From Manihot esculenta (lineage: Eukaryota > Streptophyta > Magnoliopsida > Malpighiales > Euphorbiaceae), in contig NC_035166.2 of the NCBI RefSeq assembly GCF_001659605.2, forward strand, positions 17,317,003 to 17,381,002: 64,000 nt of DNA, read 5' to 3'. The translations under genes were made by a program, and so were the position numbers. Under the pieces are notes generated by a model that was not told the DNA's origin, did no database searches, and saw only the letters and a program-made list of their open reading frames with translations. Below, one piece after another: positions 10,230-20,600 of this stretch (position 1 is its first letter; each line of letters starts with the position of its first letter).

Positions 10230-10430
10230 AGATTCAGCTCATAGGTTTGATTAGGCTCCCTAAGCCTATGATTGCAAGTGTTGCACCAAATCTGTCCCAT
10301 ATGAGTTGAAGCACGCCCCAAATGTATATGGATCATATGAATATGATTTTGAACTCCTTTTAGATCCATTTGAATGACATAAGTTTGCTCCACACTATTG
10401 TTAGAAATTTGCCCTATTGGATCCGTATCA
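10230..10430 (-). repeat. Inverted X U3 fragment closing X#1
   Basis: About the first 200 bases of the X LTR in reverse, ending GGATCCGTATCA directly against the AGAAT target duplication. The first dozen bases (AGATTCAGCT) do not match the reversed U3 but match a forward U3 stretch. They look like filler at the join. Confidence 0.8.
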
Positions 10431-10981
10431 AGAATTCTGAAATTTTGATTAAAAGCTGCCTCTTACAATTGTTTCTTATCCTTATATAGTAAGGAGAAAA
10501 CAAATAAAACCCTAAGACACTCTTCTTAGGCCTGACTTAAACACATAAGGCCCAAGCCCAATCACACACAAAAATAACACATAAGTATTAAAACATAAGC
10601 CTAAAACATAGCCCAACACTCTAAAATATAAAAGATAAAATATGGCAAGAATACAAGCCCAAACAAAACTAAAATAAAACAAGTGTTTAAATAATAAAAT
10701 ATATAGCAATCCCATCATAACAATACTGAATAAATTAGACAGCGCTATCTCCATTGCACACCTTAAGCTAGGTACTGCTTAGGTGTGTCTTCAAGCTTCA
10801 CGAGAGATGTGCCAAAGGCCAGCTCAGTCAATTCTTGTGTTACTTGTTCTTGAATGTGCAAGTTCATAGCTGCTTCAAGCTTCTTAACTTTACTCCTTGT
10901 CACTGGTCCACTAGGGAGTACCAATGGATCCTTACTTCCTTGATTCTCATGTGATTGTGCTTGCTGGTTCGTATCACTTTG

Positions 10982-11181
10982 TATTGAATTTTGTTCATTT
11001 AGTGTATTTTCTTTGGTTATTTGGTGTATTTTCTTCAAATTTTCGTGATCTTTCCGTTTGGGATACCTATTAGAGCCGAATTCATTGTTTAGTTGCTGTT
11101 CAAATCGAATTTTACCCTAAATTCTTGTTTAGGCGGAATTACTATCTTTAGTGATTTGGTTTGTGCTATTCAAATAGAAAT
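10982..11181 (+). other. Y-element leader, continued
   Basis: Matches the reverse strand of the B#1 leader at about 31800-31990, continuing the leader cut at 2413. It is non-coding and stops where X-like leader sequence begins. Confidence 0.65.
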
Positions 11182-11618
11182 TTACCCTATTTCATTTATA
11201 TTGCCTTAACTATATCAATTGATGGCTGTAATTTACGGCAATGAATTTTGAATTTTAAATTGGGTTGAATCCAAAATACGAGACAAAAGAAATTCTGCCT
11301 ATTTCCTAAAGTACACATTTAAGGCAATTGCATCTAAACTGAGTGAAATTTAATTTATTTTTTCTGTTTCTATTTGTGGGGTTTTGATACTTGCCTTTTT
11401 GGGTAGATTTAAATAGATCCATATTCATTTTGCTTTGAAGTGAATTAAATTCAAACTTTTGTCTAGGTTCGTTTTTATTTGAACTCTAAGTTTCTTTTTT
11501 TGCTTTAAGCTTGCTTTTACTTCCTTGACATTGCTGGGTATTGTTTGCTTGTGTGTATATTCTAGGTGATATTTTTCAAGTAGCACAAAACCTAGTTCGT
11601 GTGTTACTTTTCAAATTG
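11182..11618 (+). repeat. X-like leader fragment
   Basis: Degraded copy of the X leader (compare 3640-4170) with several small deletions. It ends at the same GTGTTACTTTTCAAATTG stretch. Confidence 0.65.
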
Positions 11619-12239
11619 CCACAGCGAATAGTTGATAAGTTAGCTAAGATTCTTGGTGCAATCGATGAAAACAAATCCTCATTGTCACTCAAAGCAATAC
11701 ACGCCAAAGGCGTGAAAAGAATTCTTAAATTTTAGATTCAAAGCTGCCTCTTACAAGTGTTTCTTATCCTTATATAGTAAGGAGAAAACAAATAAAACAC
11801 TAAGACACTCTTCTTAGGTCTGGCCGAACAACACATAAGACTCAAGCCCAATCACATACTAAAATAACACATCAAACTCATAAGTATTAAAACATAAGCC
11901 CAACACTCTAAAACTTAAAAGATAAAATATGGACAGAATACAAGCCAAAACAAAACCAAAATAAAAGAAAGTATTTAAATAATAAAACATAGCAAGCCCA
12001 TCATGACAAAGCTGAATCTTCACAAAGGCCTTTCTTGATCTTCACTTTAGGCTTCCCTTTGTGTAGTTTTGGCCCATATGTTTGATTAGGCTCCCTAAGT
12101 CTATGATTGCAAGTGTTGCACCAAATCTGCCCCAAATGTATACGGATTATATGAATATGATTTTGAACTGCTTTTAGATCCATTTCAATGATATAAGTTT
12201 GCTCCACACTTGTTAGACATTTGCCCTATTGGATCCGTA
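11619..12239 (-). repeat. X LTR fragment
   Basis: Reverse-strand X LTR lacking its last 180-odd bases at the left. It reads through the U3-encoded tail (12001-12207) to GGATCCGTATG at the right. Divergent, hence old. Confidence 0.7.
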
Positions 12240-12325
12240 TGAGGAGTTATGATAGCAACTGCTGATGGAGGTATGGATGTCTTTGTAGATAATGTGTTGC
12301 TTGCTCAACATGGTGAGATGCTTGT
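12240..12325 (+). pseudogene. D/X protease-region fragment
   Basis: About 85 bases matching D around 42938-43095, the segment before the protease (ATAGCAACTGCTGATGG, then the NVLLA region). It ends at GAGATGCTTGT, where B#1 starts. A downstream part of the same gene appears at 32521, on the other side of B#1. B#1 therefore probably landed in a D/X protease region. Confidence 0.6.
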
Positions 12326-13051
12326 TGATGCGGAACCCCAGCCTATTAGAGACTGAAACGACACATACCCTAGTAAAAAGAACTTAATTCAGAAAATAAT
12401 TCCCCAATCTAAAGCACCCTTAATTAACATGCAATTAAGAACACTTATAATGGATTGATTTTAAGAGCAGCAAGAATAAGAAACATACAAGTTAGTATCA
12501 AACCTTATTCGTGATACAATTGTCAAAAACCAAGATCTCTCTTAAGCTCTTAAAGAAGAATCGCATAAAGCAATTGTATTGAATAATTGATAATCTGTGT
12601 CTACAATAGAAAAAGAGATGCTTTATATAGCCTAAATTAAGACCCATGATCTTTGCCACTTCCCACTACTATACATGGACCCATGATCTTTGCCACTTCC
12701 CACAACTATGCATGGACCCATGATCTATGCCACTATCCACTACTAGATAACTATCCACTACTGTTTAACTACCCACTACCAAATAACTATTCACTACTGG
12801 TTAACTACCAACTACTAAATGACTACCCACTATAAATACAAAATTTGAATTGTCAATAAGGACACATTTGGCCTAATTGACTTGGAATGGCCAGATTGTT
12901 CTTCAACTTCAAAATGAACTTGCAAAGCTTCAACATATTCCTTCATGAATCCTTGAAGTGCTTCCTTCAACCTTTGGATCTCAGCCTTGTAATTGGTCCT
13001 TGAGGCAATACTAGCTCATCATTTTTGGTGTTGTTGGTTGTGCTTACATCA
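12326..13051 (-). repeat. B#1 3' LTR (Y)
   Basis: 726 bases, TGATGCGGAACCCC to GTGCTTACATCA on the plus strand. It contains short degenerate tandem repeats based on ACTACCCACTACT and a reversed TATATAAAG. It is the reference Y LTR in this window. Confidence 0.88.
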
Positions 13052-13184
13052 TCCCCTCCCTCTTGAAAAGGATTCGTCCTCGAATCTGTACCAAAATCAA
13101 AAGGAGACAAATCAGAAACATTAAAGGTAGCACTTACACCAAACTCACCTGGCAGATCAATTATGTATGCATTGTCATTGATCC
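12830..13184 (-). pseudogene. B#1 pol C-terminus, running into the 3' LTR
   Basis: Continues the integrase cut by element A at 13184. It reads NDNAY...VSATFNVSDLSPFD, crosses the PPT and stays open in U3 with the QGPITRLRSKR motif until a stop at 12830. The U3-encoded part resembles the tails of D and Z (GP-[ILV]-TR followed by basic residues). In CRM elements this end of integrase is thought to bear a targeting motif; that link is inference here. Confidence 0.75.
13052..13086 (-). promoter_or_regulatory. PPT and pre-PPT stem-loop of B#1
   Basis: The PPT is the purine strand of TCCCCTCCCTCTT (13052-13064). GATTCG-AGGA-CGAATC (reverse strand, 13071-13086) forms a 6-bp stem just upstream. Confidence 0.65.
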
Positions 13185-13984
13185 TGTAATACCCGGCTAG
13201 AATCCGGCACCGGAATTCCTGTTGTCTGGTGAATCCGGGGTGTCGGAATTCTAAAAAGGGTAGGATTTATGTTTTACTAGGTGTTATGATGTGTTTAAAT
13301 GTTTTAAGGTTAAAGGAAGTGAGTTTTGAGTTGAAATGACCTAAGGCAGTTGAGCCAAGTTCGGCCGCCGAAAGTAAGTTCGGCCGCTGAAAGTGTTTGG
13401 CTTCCGAAGGGAAGTTCGGCCCCCGAATGCTGCATGGTGTTGCATGTGATTGGGCAGCCGACGATGAGTTGGCCAGCCAAGCTGAGTCATGGCTTTTGAC
13501 AGATGTTGGCCTCAGATTCTTGCCATGAATTAGCCACGTCTTCTATGACTCATCTGCAAGTGTTTTGAGCAGCTCATGCAGGAGTTTGCTCATTCACCAA
13601 GTTTTGAAGGGTTTGAAGCAAAAAGTGAGTTTGAGAGAGTTTGAGAGTGTGAGAAGAGGTGATCCGTTTTCCCTTGTTCAGAGTGTCTAGCTTCTTGCTA
13701 CAGGAGGTAAGTGATGCACTTAAACATGTGTATATGTTTCTGAGTTTATGGGGATAAAGGAAGGAGATGCATGCTTAGGGTATTAATGGTAGTTTTAAAG
13801 AATTATGCATGGCTACATGTTTATATGTATGTTTGTTTTGTTGTTTGGGGTTATTAGCTAGTCTTGGACCCCTGTGATCATATACATGAGTATATGTATG
13901 TTGAGGAGGTGAAGTTTGCATGGTTTGAGAAGTTGAAGGAAAGAAGGAGATGGTTTGTCGTTGAAACTGAGTTCTGGATGAACT

Positions 13985-14175
13985 CAGGTTCGGCAGCCGA
14001 AAGTTCATTCGGCCGCCGAACCTCTTGCATGGTAGCTTAGGCTGCCACAGCTTGCCCCCGAGTGTTTTTGCATTTTCGGCTCTGTTTGGGGGATTCGGCC
14101 GCCGAAGGTGCCGCCGAAGGTGCTTGAGTTTCGTCTCTGGAGAGGACATTCGGCCACCGAACCTGCCGCCGAAAG
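13985..14175 (+). promoter_or_regulatory. Cluster of TTCGGCCGCCGAA-like motifs in the A LTR
   Basis: Repeated short palindromes of the form TTCGGC-N-GCCGAA, several containing GCCGCC, the core of the plant GCC box bound by ERF factors. The unrelated-length LTR at 40239-41822 keeps a similar cluster. A regulatory role is inference. Confidence 0.4.
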
Positions 14176-14561
14176 TGTTCTGTCCAGCTTTTCTTTTGCA
14201 TGCTTTGCATGATTAGTTAAGTGAGTTTCAGGGGATTCTTGGGGAGTTTAATAGAGGTAGTGATAAGTTAGTTTGGTCCCTCATTTGAGTCCATCTGTAT
14301 AGGTACAGACCAGAGGAACCAGAGAGAGCAGCAGTGAGTACTGCTCCAGAGGTGAGCCTGCAGAGTCAGTCAGTCCAGATAGCCAGAGGTGAGTGGAACT
14401 AAACTTATGACTTTTAATTGAATCACAAACTGCTTTTAGCATATCTCATGCATCATGTTTATGCCATAGGTTGATTGCATTAGTATACACGAAGATGTTG
14501 CATTGCATTGTTATTTGGTGATGTGAGTGAATGCTGAATGATCCAATAGTCACAGACAGGA

Positions 14562-14672
14562 AGATCAGGAGCCTTTGACTACGCCCTGGCACGTATAGCA
14601 AAGACCAGGAGCCTTTGACTACGCCCTGGCAGGTATAGCAAAGTCCAGGAGCCTTTGACTACGCCCTGGCAA
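14562..14672 (+). repeat. Tandem repeat of about 40 bp in the A LTR
   Basis: Nearly three copies of a unit with GACCAGGAGCCTTTGACTAC followed by GCCCTGGCA. The 3' LTR has the same array at 21978-22088, and a degenerate related unit follows at 14715-14747. The C/E LTR has a related array (41060-41190). Confidence 0.85.
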
Positions 14673-15361
14673 TGGTAAGTTCACAGGTGTTATATACACA
14701 TATACATATATGACAGGAAGACCAGGTGCTCGATTCTACGCCCTGGCACAGAGTTACTGGGACTATGTGGTGACAGGTTTACTCTTGATGTGGCTTGTCT
14801 GTGATATGGTGCATTCCATGAGATCATATTTTACTGCGATGTTTTACTGTTCTACTCACTGGGCTATAGAGCTCATCCCACTCCCTTAACCCCAGTTTTG
14901 CAGGTTCAGTATTCAGTGTACAGTGTACAGGGACAGTCCAGCAGAGTACAAGAAAAGTAAAGAGATCTGTAATAGCTTAGAGTGGACATGTAATATTAAA
15001 GAGATGTAATAGTTGTTGCTTGACCTAGACCTAGTGATGTATGTTTTATACATGATCTGTATATGTATATATGTTTTCCTGTATGTGAAAACCAGGCTTA
15101 ACAGGTATGAATGAACCCATCTAGAGCAAGCTCTAGTCAAGGATACAGAGTACAGAGTACATGAGTACAGAGTACAGAGATAGTGCATGCACAGGTTGAG
15201 CCTTGGTTCAGAAAAGAGTTTTATTTTCACATAAAATGTATGATCATGTATGAGGTTTACAGGTACACAGAGAGTATAGCAGGCTTGCTACGGGTTCTGG
15301 CAGCCTTAAGCCGACCTGAATCCTAGCGCCGGTGACGGTCCATTTTGGGGTCGTTACAGAT

Positions 15362-15373
15362 TGGTATCAGAGC
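15362..15373 (+). other. PBS of A
   Basis: TGGTATCAGAGC three bases after the LTR end; initiator tRNA-Met type. Confidence 0.85.
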
Positions 15374-15579
15374 CCTAGGTTCACATGATCGGACCTATAG
15401 AGACAGTGTTGGGCTCAGACAGGCTAGAAGTGGTCAAGCACAATAGGAAATCATGTCCACTAGGATAGGGTCTTGAGTCCTATCTGCTATGATATGCCAT
15501 GAGTGTTGCATGTGTATGAGTGATATGTGATGTTTATGTGCTAAAATGGTATGTTATATGTTGTGTTTTCAGAGTAAAG

Positions 15580-18500
15580 ATGCGAGGAACTCGTCGATCA
15601 GCTCGATTGACTGGAGTCCCACCAGAGAATGAGAGACCAGCTGCTCGTCCTCCTGCATTGCCAAGGGCAAGGTCTCAGAGATCTAGCAGGGAAGGTACGT
15701 CAATAGACCCAAGAAGGTCTGTCGACGAGAGCAGAAGAGGAACAGTTAGGGGAGGAAGATCAGAGGAAAGGAGGGAAGCTATGGAGATTGATCCGTCTAG
15801 AGATGACAGCATGGGTATAGGCAGTTTTGAGGAAGGTATGGGAGAGTCGCAGGGAGGTGCTCAGGCCTCAGGTTTTGGCTATCCATCCTTGTTTCAGGAG
15901 CCAGAGTATCCGATGGAGGGGATGTCGGAGTACTCTCGATTTGACCCATATCCTACATACATGCCATATATGCCATATCCTCACTATTACCCATCATATC
16001 CACCATATCCTATGTATCCATCTTCCCCTATACATCTAAGTGCAGCACACCTAGAGCCAAATGAACCAAATGAACCAGTACTACCACCAGAACCAGTAGC
16101 CCCTGTTGTTGACAGACATGAACCTAGCTCATCTGGAGGTAAAGTCCAAATGACGGAGTATTTGAAATTGGATGCTCCTAAATACAACACAGGAGATGAT
16201 CCATTTGATTACCTCAGAGCAGTTAGGATGATAACCAGTGAATTGGGAGCAGATGATAGGAGAGCCATTGAGATGGCAGGTTTCACATTAAAGTGTAGGA
16301 AAGCCAGAGAATGGTTTAAGAATTATGTGGAGCCTAGAATGGACTGTATGTCATGGGGAGAGTTCGCCAATGAGTTTGCAGGGTGGGCTTTTCCTGACAG
16401 TTCGAGGGAGATGAAAGTAATTGAATTTGAACAGTTAAGACAGACAGACGAGATGAGTGTTGATGAATTCACAGATAAGTTTCTGGATCTGCTTCAGTAC
16501 GTGGGTCAAGCCTATGATACTGATCAGAAGAAAGCAAGGAGATATACCATGCGACTTCATCCCAGGTATTCTTCTTTGATCCTTCCAGCAGAAAAGGAGA
16601 GTTTTCACTCTATTATAGATGCAGCCAGGAAAATGGAAGCTAGTGCCAATAGTCAAAAACAGTCAAAGGCACAAGCTTCGGGTTCTAAGGCCCCCAGTTT
16701 AGGTTCTACAGGCAGTAAGAGATGGGATAGAGCGAGAGGAACAAGGAAAGGGTTCTGGAATAAAGTCAAGTCAGGTCTGGGAATAGGTAGTGGCTCAAGC
16801 TCTGGCACAGCTCCAGTCTGCAGACGATGCGGAAAACCACATGGAGGAATTTGTCGGTTGGGATCTACAGCTTGTTTTCGATGTGGACAGGAAGGGCATA
16901 TTGCTCGGGATTGTCCGCAGATGACTTTTGCACCATCCCAGCAGATGAGTTCAGGCAGTGTGGTTCAGCCAGTTGTACGGCCAGCAGCTCCAGTCATGCC
17001 TCAGACTAGTGGCAGAGGCAGAGGTAGAGGGGTAGCCTTTACTTCAGCAGCAGGTTCCCGAGGTGGAAATCCGGTAGCCCCAGCACGGATTTTCACAGTG
17101 ACACAGGAGGAGGCTAACATGTCGAACACAGTGGTGTCAGGTAATCTCATCATTGGGTGTTCTGATGTGTATGCTTTGATGGACCCCGGTGCTTCTCATT
17201 CCTTTATTGCTTCGAGAGCCATAGAGCGATTGGGTTTGATCAGTTCTGAGTTAGAGTATCCTCTCTGGGTCAGTGGACCTAGATTTGACCCATCAGTGGC
17301 AGTGTCAGTCTGTCGTTTCAGTCCAGTATTCATAGAGGGTAGATGCCTTCCAGCTGACCTTGTGGTTCTAGACTTGACAGATTTTGATGTCATTCTAGGG
17401 ATGGATTGGCTATCTGCATATAGTGCTACGTTGGACTGTCGAGAGAAGCTAGTGAGTCTCAGAGACCAGGATGGGTCAGAGTGTGTCTTCAGAGGAGACA
17501 GGAGAGGTACACCCAGAGGTATGATTTCAGCCCTTCAGGCTCGTCGTTTGCTTAGGAGGGGTTGTCAGGGGTTTCTAGCTCATGTGAGAGAGCTAGATAG
17601 TCAGGTGAGGGAACCAGCCACAGTACCAGTAGTCCGAGAGTTTCTCGATGTGTTCCCAGACGATTTGCCAGGACTACCACCTGATAGGGAGATAGGGTTT
17701 GACATTGAATTACTGCCAGGTACCAGACCTATCTCTATTCCTCCCTACAGGATGGCGCCAGCTGAGTTAACAGAGTTAAAAGAACAGTTGCAGGACTTGG
17801 TAGATAAGGGTTTCATCCGTCCTAGTACCTCACCTTGGGGTGCTCCAGTGCTCTTTGTCAGAAAGAAGGATGGATCCCTCAGACTTTGTATCGACTACAG
17901 ACAGTTGAACAAGGTCACTATCAAGAATAGGTATCCTTTACCTAGGATTGATGATCTATTTGATCAGCTAGCTGGAGCAGGTTGTTTCTCGAAAATAGAT
18001 CTGAGATCTGGGTATCATCAGTTGAGAGTCAGAGAGGCAGATGTGCCTAAGACAGCTTTCCGGACCAGATATGGGCATTATGAGTTCTTAGTGATGCCGT
18101 TCGGGTTGACTAACGCCCCTGCAGCATTTATGGATCTCATGAACAGGGTATTCAGTGAATTTCTGGATCACTTTGTCATTGTGTTTATCGATGATATCTT
18201 AGTGTATTCCAGAGATGCAGAGGAGCATGCCCAGCATCTGAGGATTGTTTTGCAGACACTGAGAGAGCATGGTTTATATGCCAAGTTCTCGAAATGTGAG
18301 TTTTGGTTACGGAGCATTGCCTTCTTGGGACATGTGGTATCAGCAGAGGGTATTGAGGTAGATCCCAAGAAGATAGAGGCTGTAGCTAACTGGCCCAGAC
18401 CCACGACAGTGACTGAGATTAAAAGCTTTCTGGGACTGGCAGGTTACTATAGGAGGTTCGTTCAGAACTTCTCAAAGATAGCAGCTCCTATGACCAAATT

Positions 18501-20526
18501 GACTCAGAAGAACCAGAAGTTTATCTGGTCAGACCAGTGTGAAGAGAGCTTTGAAGAGCTCAAGAGAAGATTGACAACAGCACCAGTGTTAGCTCTGCCT
18601 GTCAGTAATGAGGACTTCACAGTGTTCTGTGATGCATCTCGAGTGGGATTGGGTTGTGTATTGATGCAGAGTGATAGAGTAATAGCTTATGCTTCTAGAC
18701 AGTTGAAGAAGCACGAGTTGACTTACCCTACCCATGACCTAGAGATGGCAGCAGTTATCTTTGCACTTAAGATGTGGCGGCATTACCTCTACGGGGTTAA
18801 ATGCGAGATCTTCACTGATCACAAGAGTTTACAGTACATCTTAAGTCAGAGAGAGCTGAATTTGCGGCAGAGAAGGTGGGTCGAATTGCTCAGTGATTAT
18901 GATTGTAAGATCCAGTATCATCCGGGTAAGGCGAATGTTGTCGCAGACGCCCTAAGCCGGAAGTCACTAGGCAGTTTATCCCATATAGCAGCAGAGCGGA
19001 GACCGGTTGTGATGGAGCTTTATAAGCTCTTTGACGAGGGATTACAGCTAGAGTTGTCTGGTACAGGTGCGTTGATAGCACAGATGAGAGTGACACCTGT
19101 GTTTCTGGAGCAGATAGCTCAGAGACAGCATGAGGACCCTGAGTTGATGAAAATTGCCAGGACTGTTCAGTCAGGCAATAGTGCAGAGTTCAGATTTGAC
19201 AGTAAAGGGATCCTACGCTATGGGAGTCAACTTTGTGTACCAGATAGGGGCAGTGTGAAGGAAGACATTATGAGGGAAGCTCATAATGCGAGGTATAGTG
19301 TTCACCCAGGAGCTACCAAGATGTATCAGGATCTGAAAAGGGTCTATTGGTGGCCAGCCATGAAGAAGGAAGTGGCGCAGTTCGTGACAGCCTGTGAGGT
19401 TTGTCAAAGGGTGAAATTAGAGCATCAGAAACCAGCAGGAATGCTTAACCCATTACCGATTCCAGAGTGGAAATGGGAAAACATAGCCATGGATTTTGTA
19501 GTGGGTTTACCAGTAGCGTCCAACAGGATAGACTTGATATGGGTGATTGTGGACAGACTCACGAAATCTGCTCATTTTCTTCCAGTACGGAGTAACTATT
19601 CTGTGGATAAGTTGGCACAGGTCTATCTGGATGAGATAGTGAGATTACATGGAGTTCCAGTGTCTATAGTTTCAAACAGAGGACCTCAGTTTACTTCTCG
19701 CTTTTGGCGGAGTCTGCAAAGTGCGATGGGCACGAGATTAGATTTTAGTACTGCTTTCCACCCACAGACTGATGGACAGTCAGAAAGGACCATCCAGACC
19801 ATAGAGGATATGCTTCGACTATGTGTGTTAGACTTTGGCGGTTCTTGGCTGCAGCATCTACCTTTGGTGGAGTTTGCCTACAATAACAGTCATCATGCTA
19901 GCATTGGGATGGCTCCTTATGAAGCATTATATGGGAGGAAATGCAGATCCCCTGTTTGCTGGGAAGAGGTAGGAGAGAAGGCTCTTGCAGGGCCAGAGTT
20001 AGTTGACATTACCAGTAGAATGGTGCCCATGATCAGAGAGAGAATCAGAACAGCTCAAAGTAGACAGAAAAGTTATGCAGACGTTCGCAGAAAGCAGTTA
20101 GAATTCCAGGAGAGTAATTGGGTATTGCTGAAAGTGTCTCCAATGAAAGGAGTGGTTCGTTTTGGGAAGAAAGGTAAATTAGCTCCACGGTACATTGGAC
20201 CCTTTGAGGTGTTGCAGAGGATCGGAAATGTGTCGTATAAGCTGGATTTACCTGCTTCTATGGAGAGAATTCACCCGGTATTTCATGTTTCTATGCTACG
20301 ACAGTTTGTGTCAGATCCGAATCAGGTTCTGAGTGAGCCTGAGGTGGAGATTCATACAGATCTCACCTATATAGAGCAGCCAGTGCGGATTCTGGACACG
20401 CAGATCAGACAGCTAAGGAACAAGGAGATTCCGATGGTGAAAGTTTTATGGAACCACCATAATCTAGAAGAGTGCACCTGGGAGACGCGAGAGTCGATGC
20501 TCCAGCAGTATCCCTATTTGTTTTGA
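15580..20526 (+). CDS. A gag-pol polyprotein (Tekay chromovirus) with substituted integrase aspartate
   Basis: 1648 residues from [10 protein letters not shown]; this start is preferred to the in-frame ATG at 15520 because element C starts the same way. Gag core from about residue 190. CCHC knuckle [14 protein letters not shown] at about 431-444. Protease DPGASHSF at about 535. RT with LCIDYRQLN and [10 protein letters not shown] (FIDD at about 869). RNase H starts near CDAS at about 1018. Integrase has an HHCC finger (about 1241-1275), D at 1305 (MDF) and E at 1402 (QSERT). The last 60 residues form a chromodomain ([16 protein letters not shown]). Residue 1366, the second catalytic aspartate (normally S-D-R), is Asn (AAC at 19675). 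The frame is fully open, but this integrase is predicted inactive. Confidence 0.93.
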   Translation: MRGTRRSARLTGVPPENERPAARPPALPRARSQRSSREGTSIDPRRSVDESRRGTVRGGRSEERREAMEIDPSRDDSMGIGSFEEGMGESQGGAQASGFGYPSLFQEPEYPMEGMSEYSRFDPYPTYMPYMPYPHYYPSYPPYPMYPSSPIHLSAAHLEPNEPNEPVLPPEPVAPVVDRHEPSSSGGKVQMTEYLKLDAPKYNTGDDPFDYLRAVRMITSELGADDRRAIEMAGFTLKCRKAREWFKNYVEPRMDCMSWGEFANEFAGWAFPDSSREMKVIEFEQLRQTDEMSVDEFTDKFLDLLQYVGQAYDTDQKKARRYTMRLHPRYSSLILPAEKESFHSIIDAARKMEASANSQKQSKAQASGSKAPSLGSTGSKRWDRARGTRKGFWNKVKSGLGIGSGSSSGTAPVCRRCGKPHGGICRLGSTACFRCGQEGHIARDCPQMTFAPSQQMSSGSVVQPVVRPAAPVMPQTSGRGRGRGVAFTSAAGSRGGNPVAPARIFTVTQEEANMSNTVVSGNLIIGCSDVYALMDPGASHSFIASRAIERLGLISSELEYPLWVSGPRFDPSVAVSVCRFSPVFIEGRCLPADLVVLDLTDFDVILGMDWLSAYSATLDCREKLVSLRDQDGSECVFRGDRRGTPRGMISALQARRLLRRGCQGFLAHVRELDSQVREPATVPVVREFLDVFPDDLPGLPPDREIGFDIELLPGTRPISIPPYRMAPAELTELKEQLQDLVDKGFIRPSTSPWGAPVLFVRKKDGSLRLCIDYRQLNKVTIKNRYPLPRIDDLFDQLAGAGCFSKIDLRSGYHQLRVREADVPKTAFRTRYGHYEFLVMPFGLTNAPAAFMDLMNRVFSEFLDHFVIVFIDDILVYSRDAEEHAQHLRIVLQTLREHGLYAKFSKCEFWLRSIAFLGHVVSAEGIEVDPKKIEAVANWPRPTTVTEIKSFLGLAGYYRRFVQNFSKIAAPMTKLTQKNQKFIWSDQCEESFEELKRRLTTAPVLALPVSNEDFTVFCDASRVGLGCVLMQSDRVIAYASRQLKKHELTYPTHDLEMAAVIFALKMWRHYLYGVKCEIFTDHKSLQYILSQRELNLRQRRWVELLSDYDCKIQYHPGKANVVADALSRKSLGSLSHIAAERRPVVMELYKLFDEGLQLELSGTGALIAQMRVTPVFLEQIAQRQHEDPELMKIARTVQSGNSAEFRFDSKGILRYGSQLCVPDRGSVKEDIMREAHNARYSVHPGATKMYQDLKRVYWWPAMKKEVAQFVTACEVCQRVKLEHQKPAGMLNPLPIPEWKWENIAMDFVVGLPVASNRIDLIWVIVDRLTKSAHFLPVRSNYSVDKLAQVYLDEIVRLHGVPVSIVSNRGPQFTSRFWRSLQSAMGTRLDFSTAFHPQTDGQSERTIQTIEDMLRLCVLDFGGSWLQHLPLVEFAYNNSHHASIGMAPYEALYGRKCRSPVCWEEVGEKALAGPELVDITSRMVPMIRERIRTAQSRQKSYADVRRKQLEFQESNWVLLKVSPMKGVVRFGKKGKLAPRYIGPFEVLQRIGNVSYKLDLPASMERIHPVFHVSMLRQFVSDPNQVLSEPEVEIHTDLTYIEQPVRILDTQIRQLRNKEIPMVKVLWNHHNLEECTWETRESMLQQYPYLF

Positions 20527-20567
20527 GGTTAGTTTCCTCCTTGTGTTTTATTTTGTGTTTTAGGAAC

Positions 20568-20600
20568 ATCCGAGGACGAATACTCTTAAGGAGGGGAGAA
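20568..20600 (+). other. Pre-PPT motif and PPT of A
   Basis: ATCCG-AGGA-CGAAT (20568-20581) is the family-wide pre-PPT motif with one mismatch in the stem, here outside any ORF. AAGGAGGGGAGAA (20588-20600) is the PPT directly before the 3' LTR. Confidence 0.75.

Larger units (their letters stand above)
2670..10430 (+). mobile_element. X#1: nonautonomous CRM-type element ending in an inverted U3
   Basis: It has a 5' LTR (2670-3467), PBS, leader, a gag-start/protease ORF, a PPT, a 3' LTR (5703-6010 plus 9738-10227) and then about 200 bases of X U3 in reverse (10230-10430). AGAAT flanks the whole unit (2665-2669 and 10431-10435). The interrupted host sequence joins cleanly, as in the uninterrupted LTR near 49127. 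Thus both chromosomal junctions are U3 ends. No reverse transcriptase, RNase H or integrase is encoded. X#2 is nested in its 3' LTR. Confidence 0.85.
2414..10976 (-). mobile_element. Solo D-type LTR, split by X#1
   Basis: Left part 2414-2669 starts TGACGCGG. The right part resumes after the X#1 duplication at 10436 and ends with the reversed D U3 start (GGTTCGTATCA) at 10976, giving about 797 bases in total. CTTTG flanks both ends (2409-2413 and 10977-10981), a 5-bp target duplication inside the Y leader. No internal D sequence is present, so it is a solo LTR made by LTR-LTR recombination. Confidence 0.85.
13185..15358 (+). repeat. A 5' LTR
   Basis: Starts TGTAATACCCGG and ends GGGTCGTTACA. 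It contains GCCGCC-rich palindromic motifs (13370-13450, 13985-14175) and a tandem repeat (14562-14672). Small ORFs inside are not conserved genes. Confidence 0.95.

Noticed and set aside
12653..12835. Repeated 60-codon ORFs (also near 37117, 51940, 32336) rich in NYPLL
   Set aside because: They read the ACTACCCACTACT tandem repeats of the Y LTR on the wrong strand and are not genes.
14562..14672. CRISPR-like array
   Set aside because: Contiguous 40-bp tandem units without unique spacers, inside a plant LTR.
13775..15230. ORFs of 105-124 codons repeated at 21191-22646
   Set aside because: They are identical because the two LTRs of A are nearly identical; they lie in reverse orientation and show no protein family.
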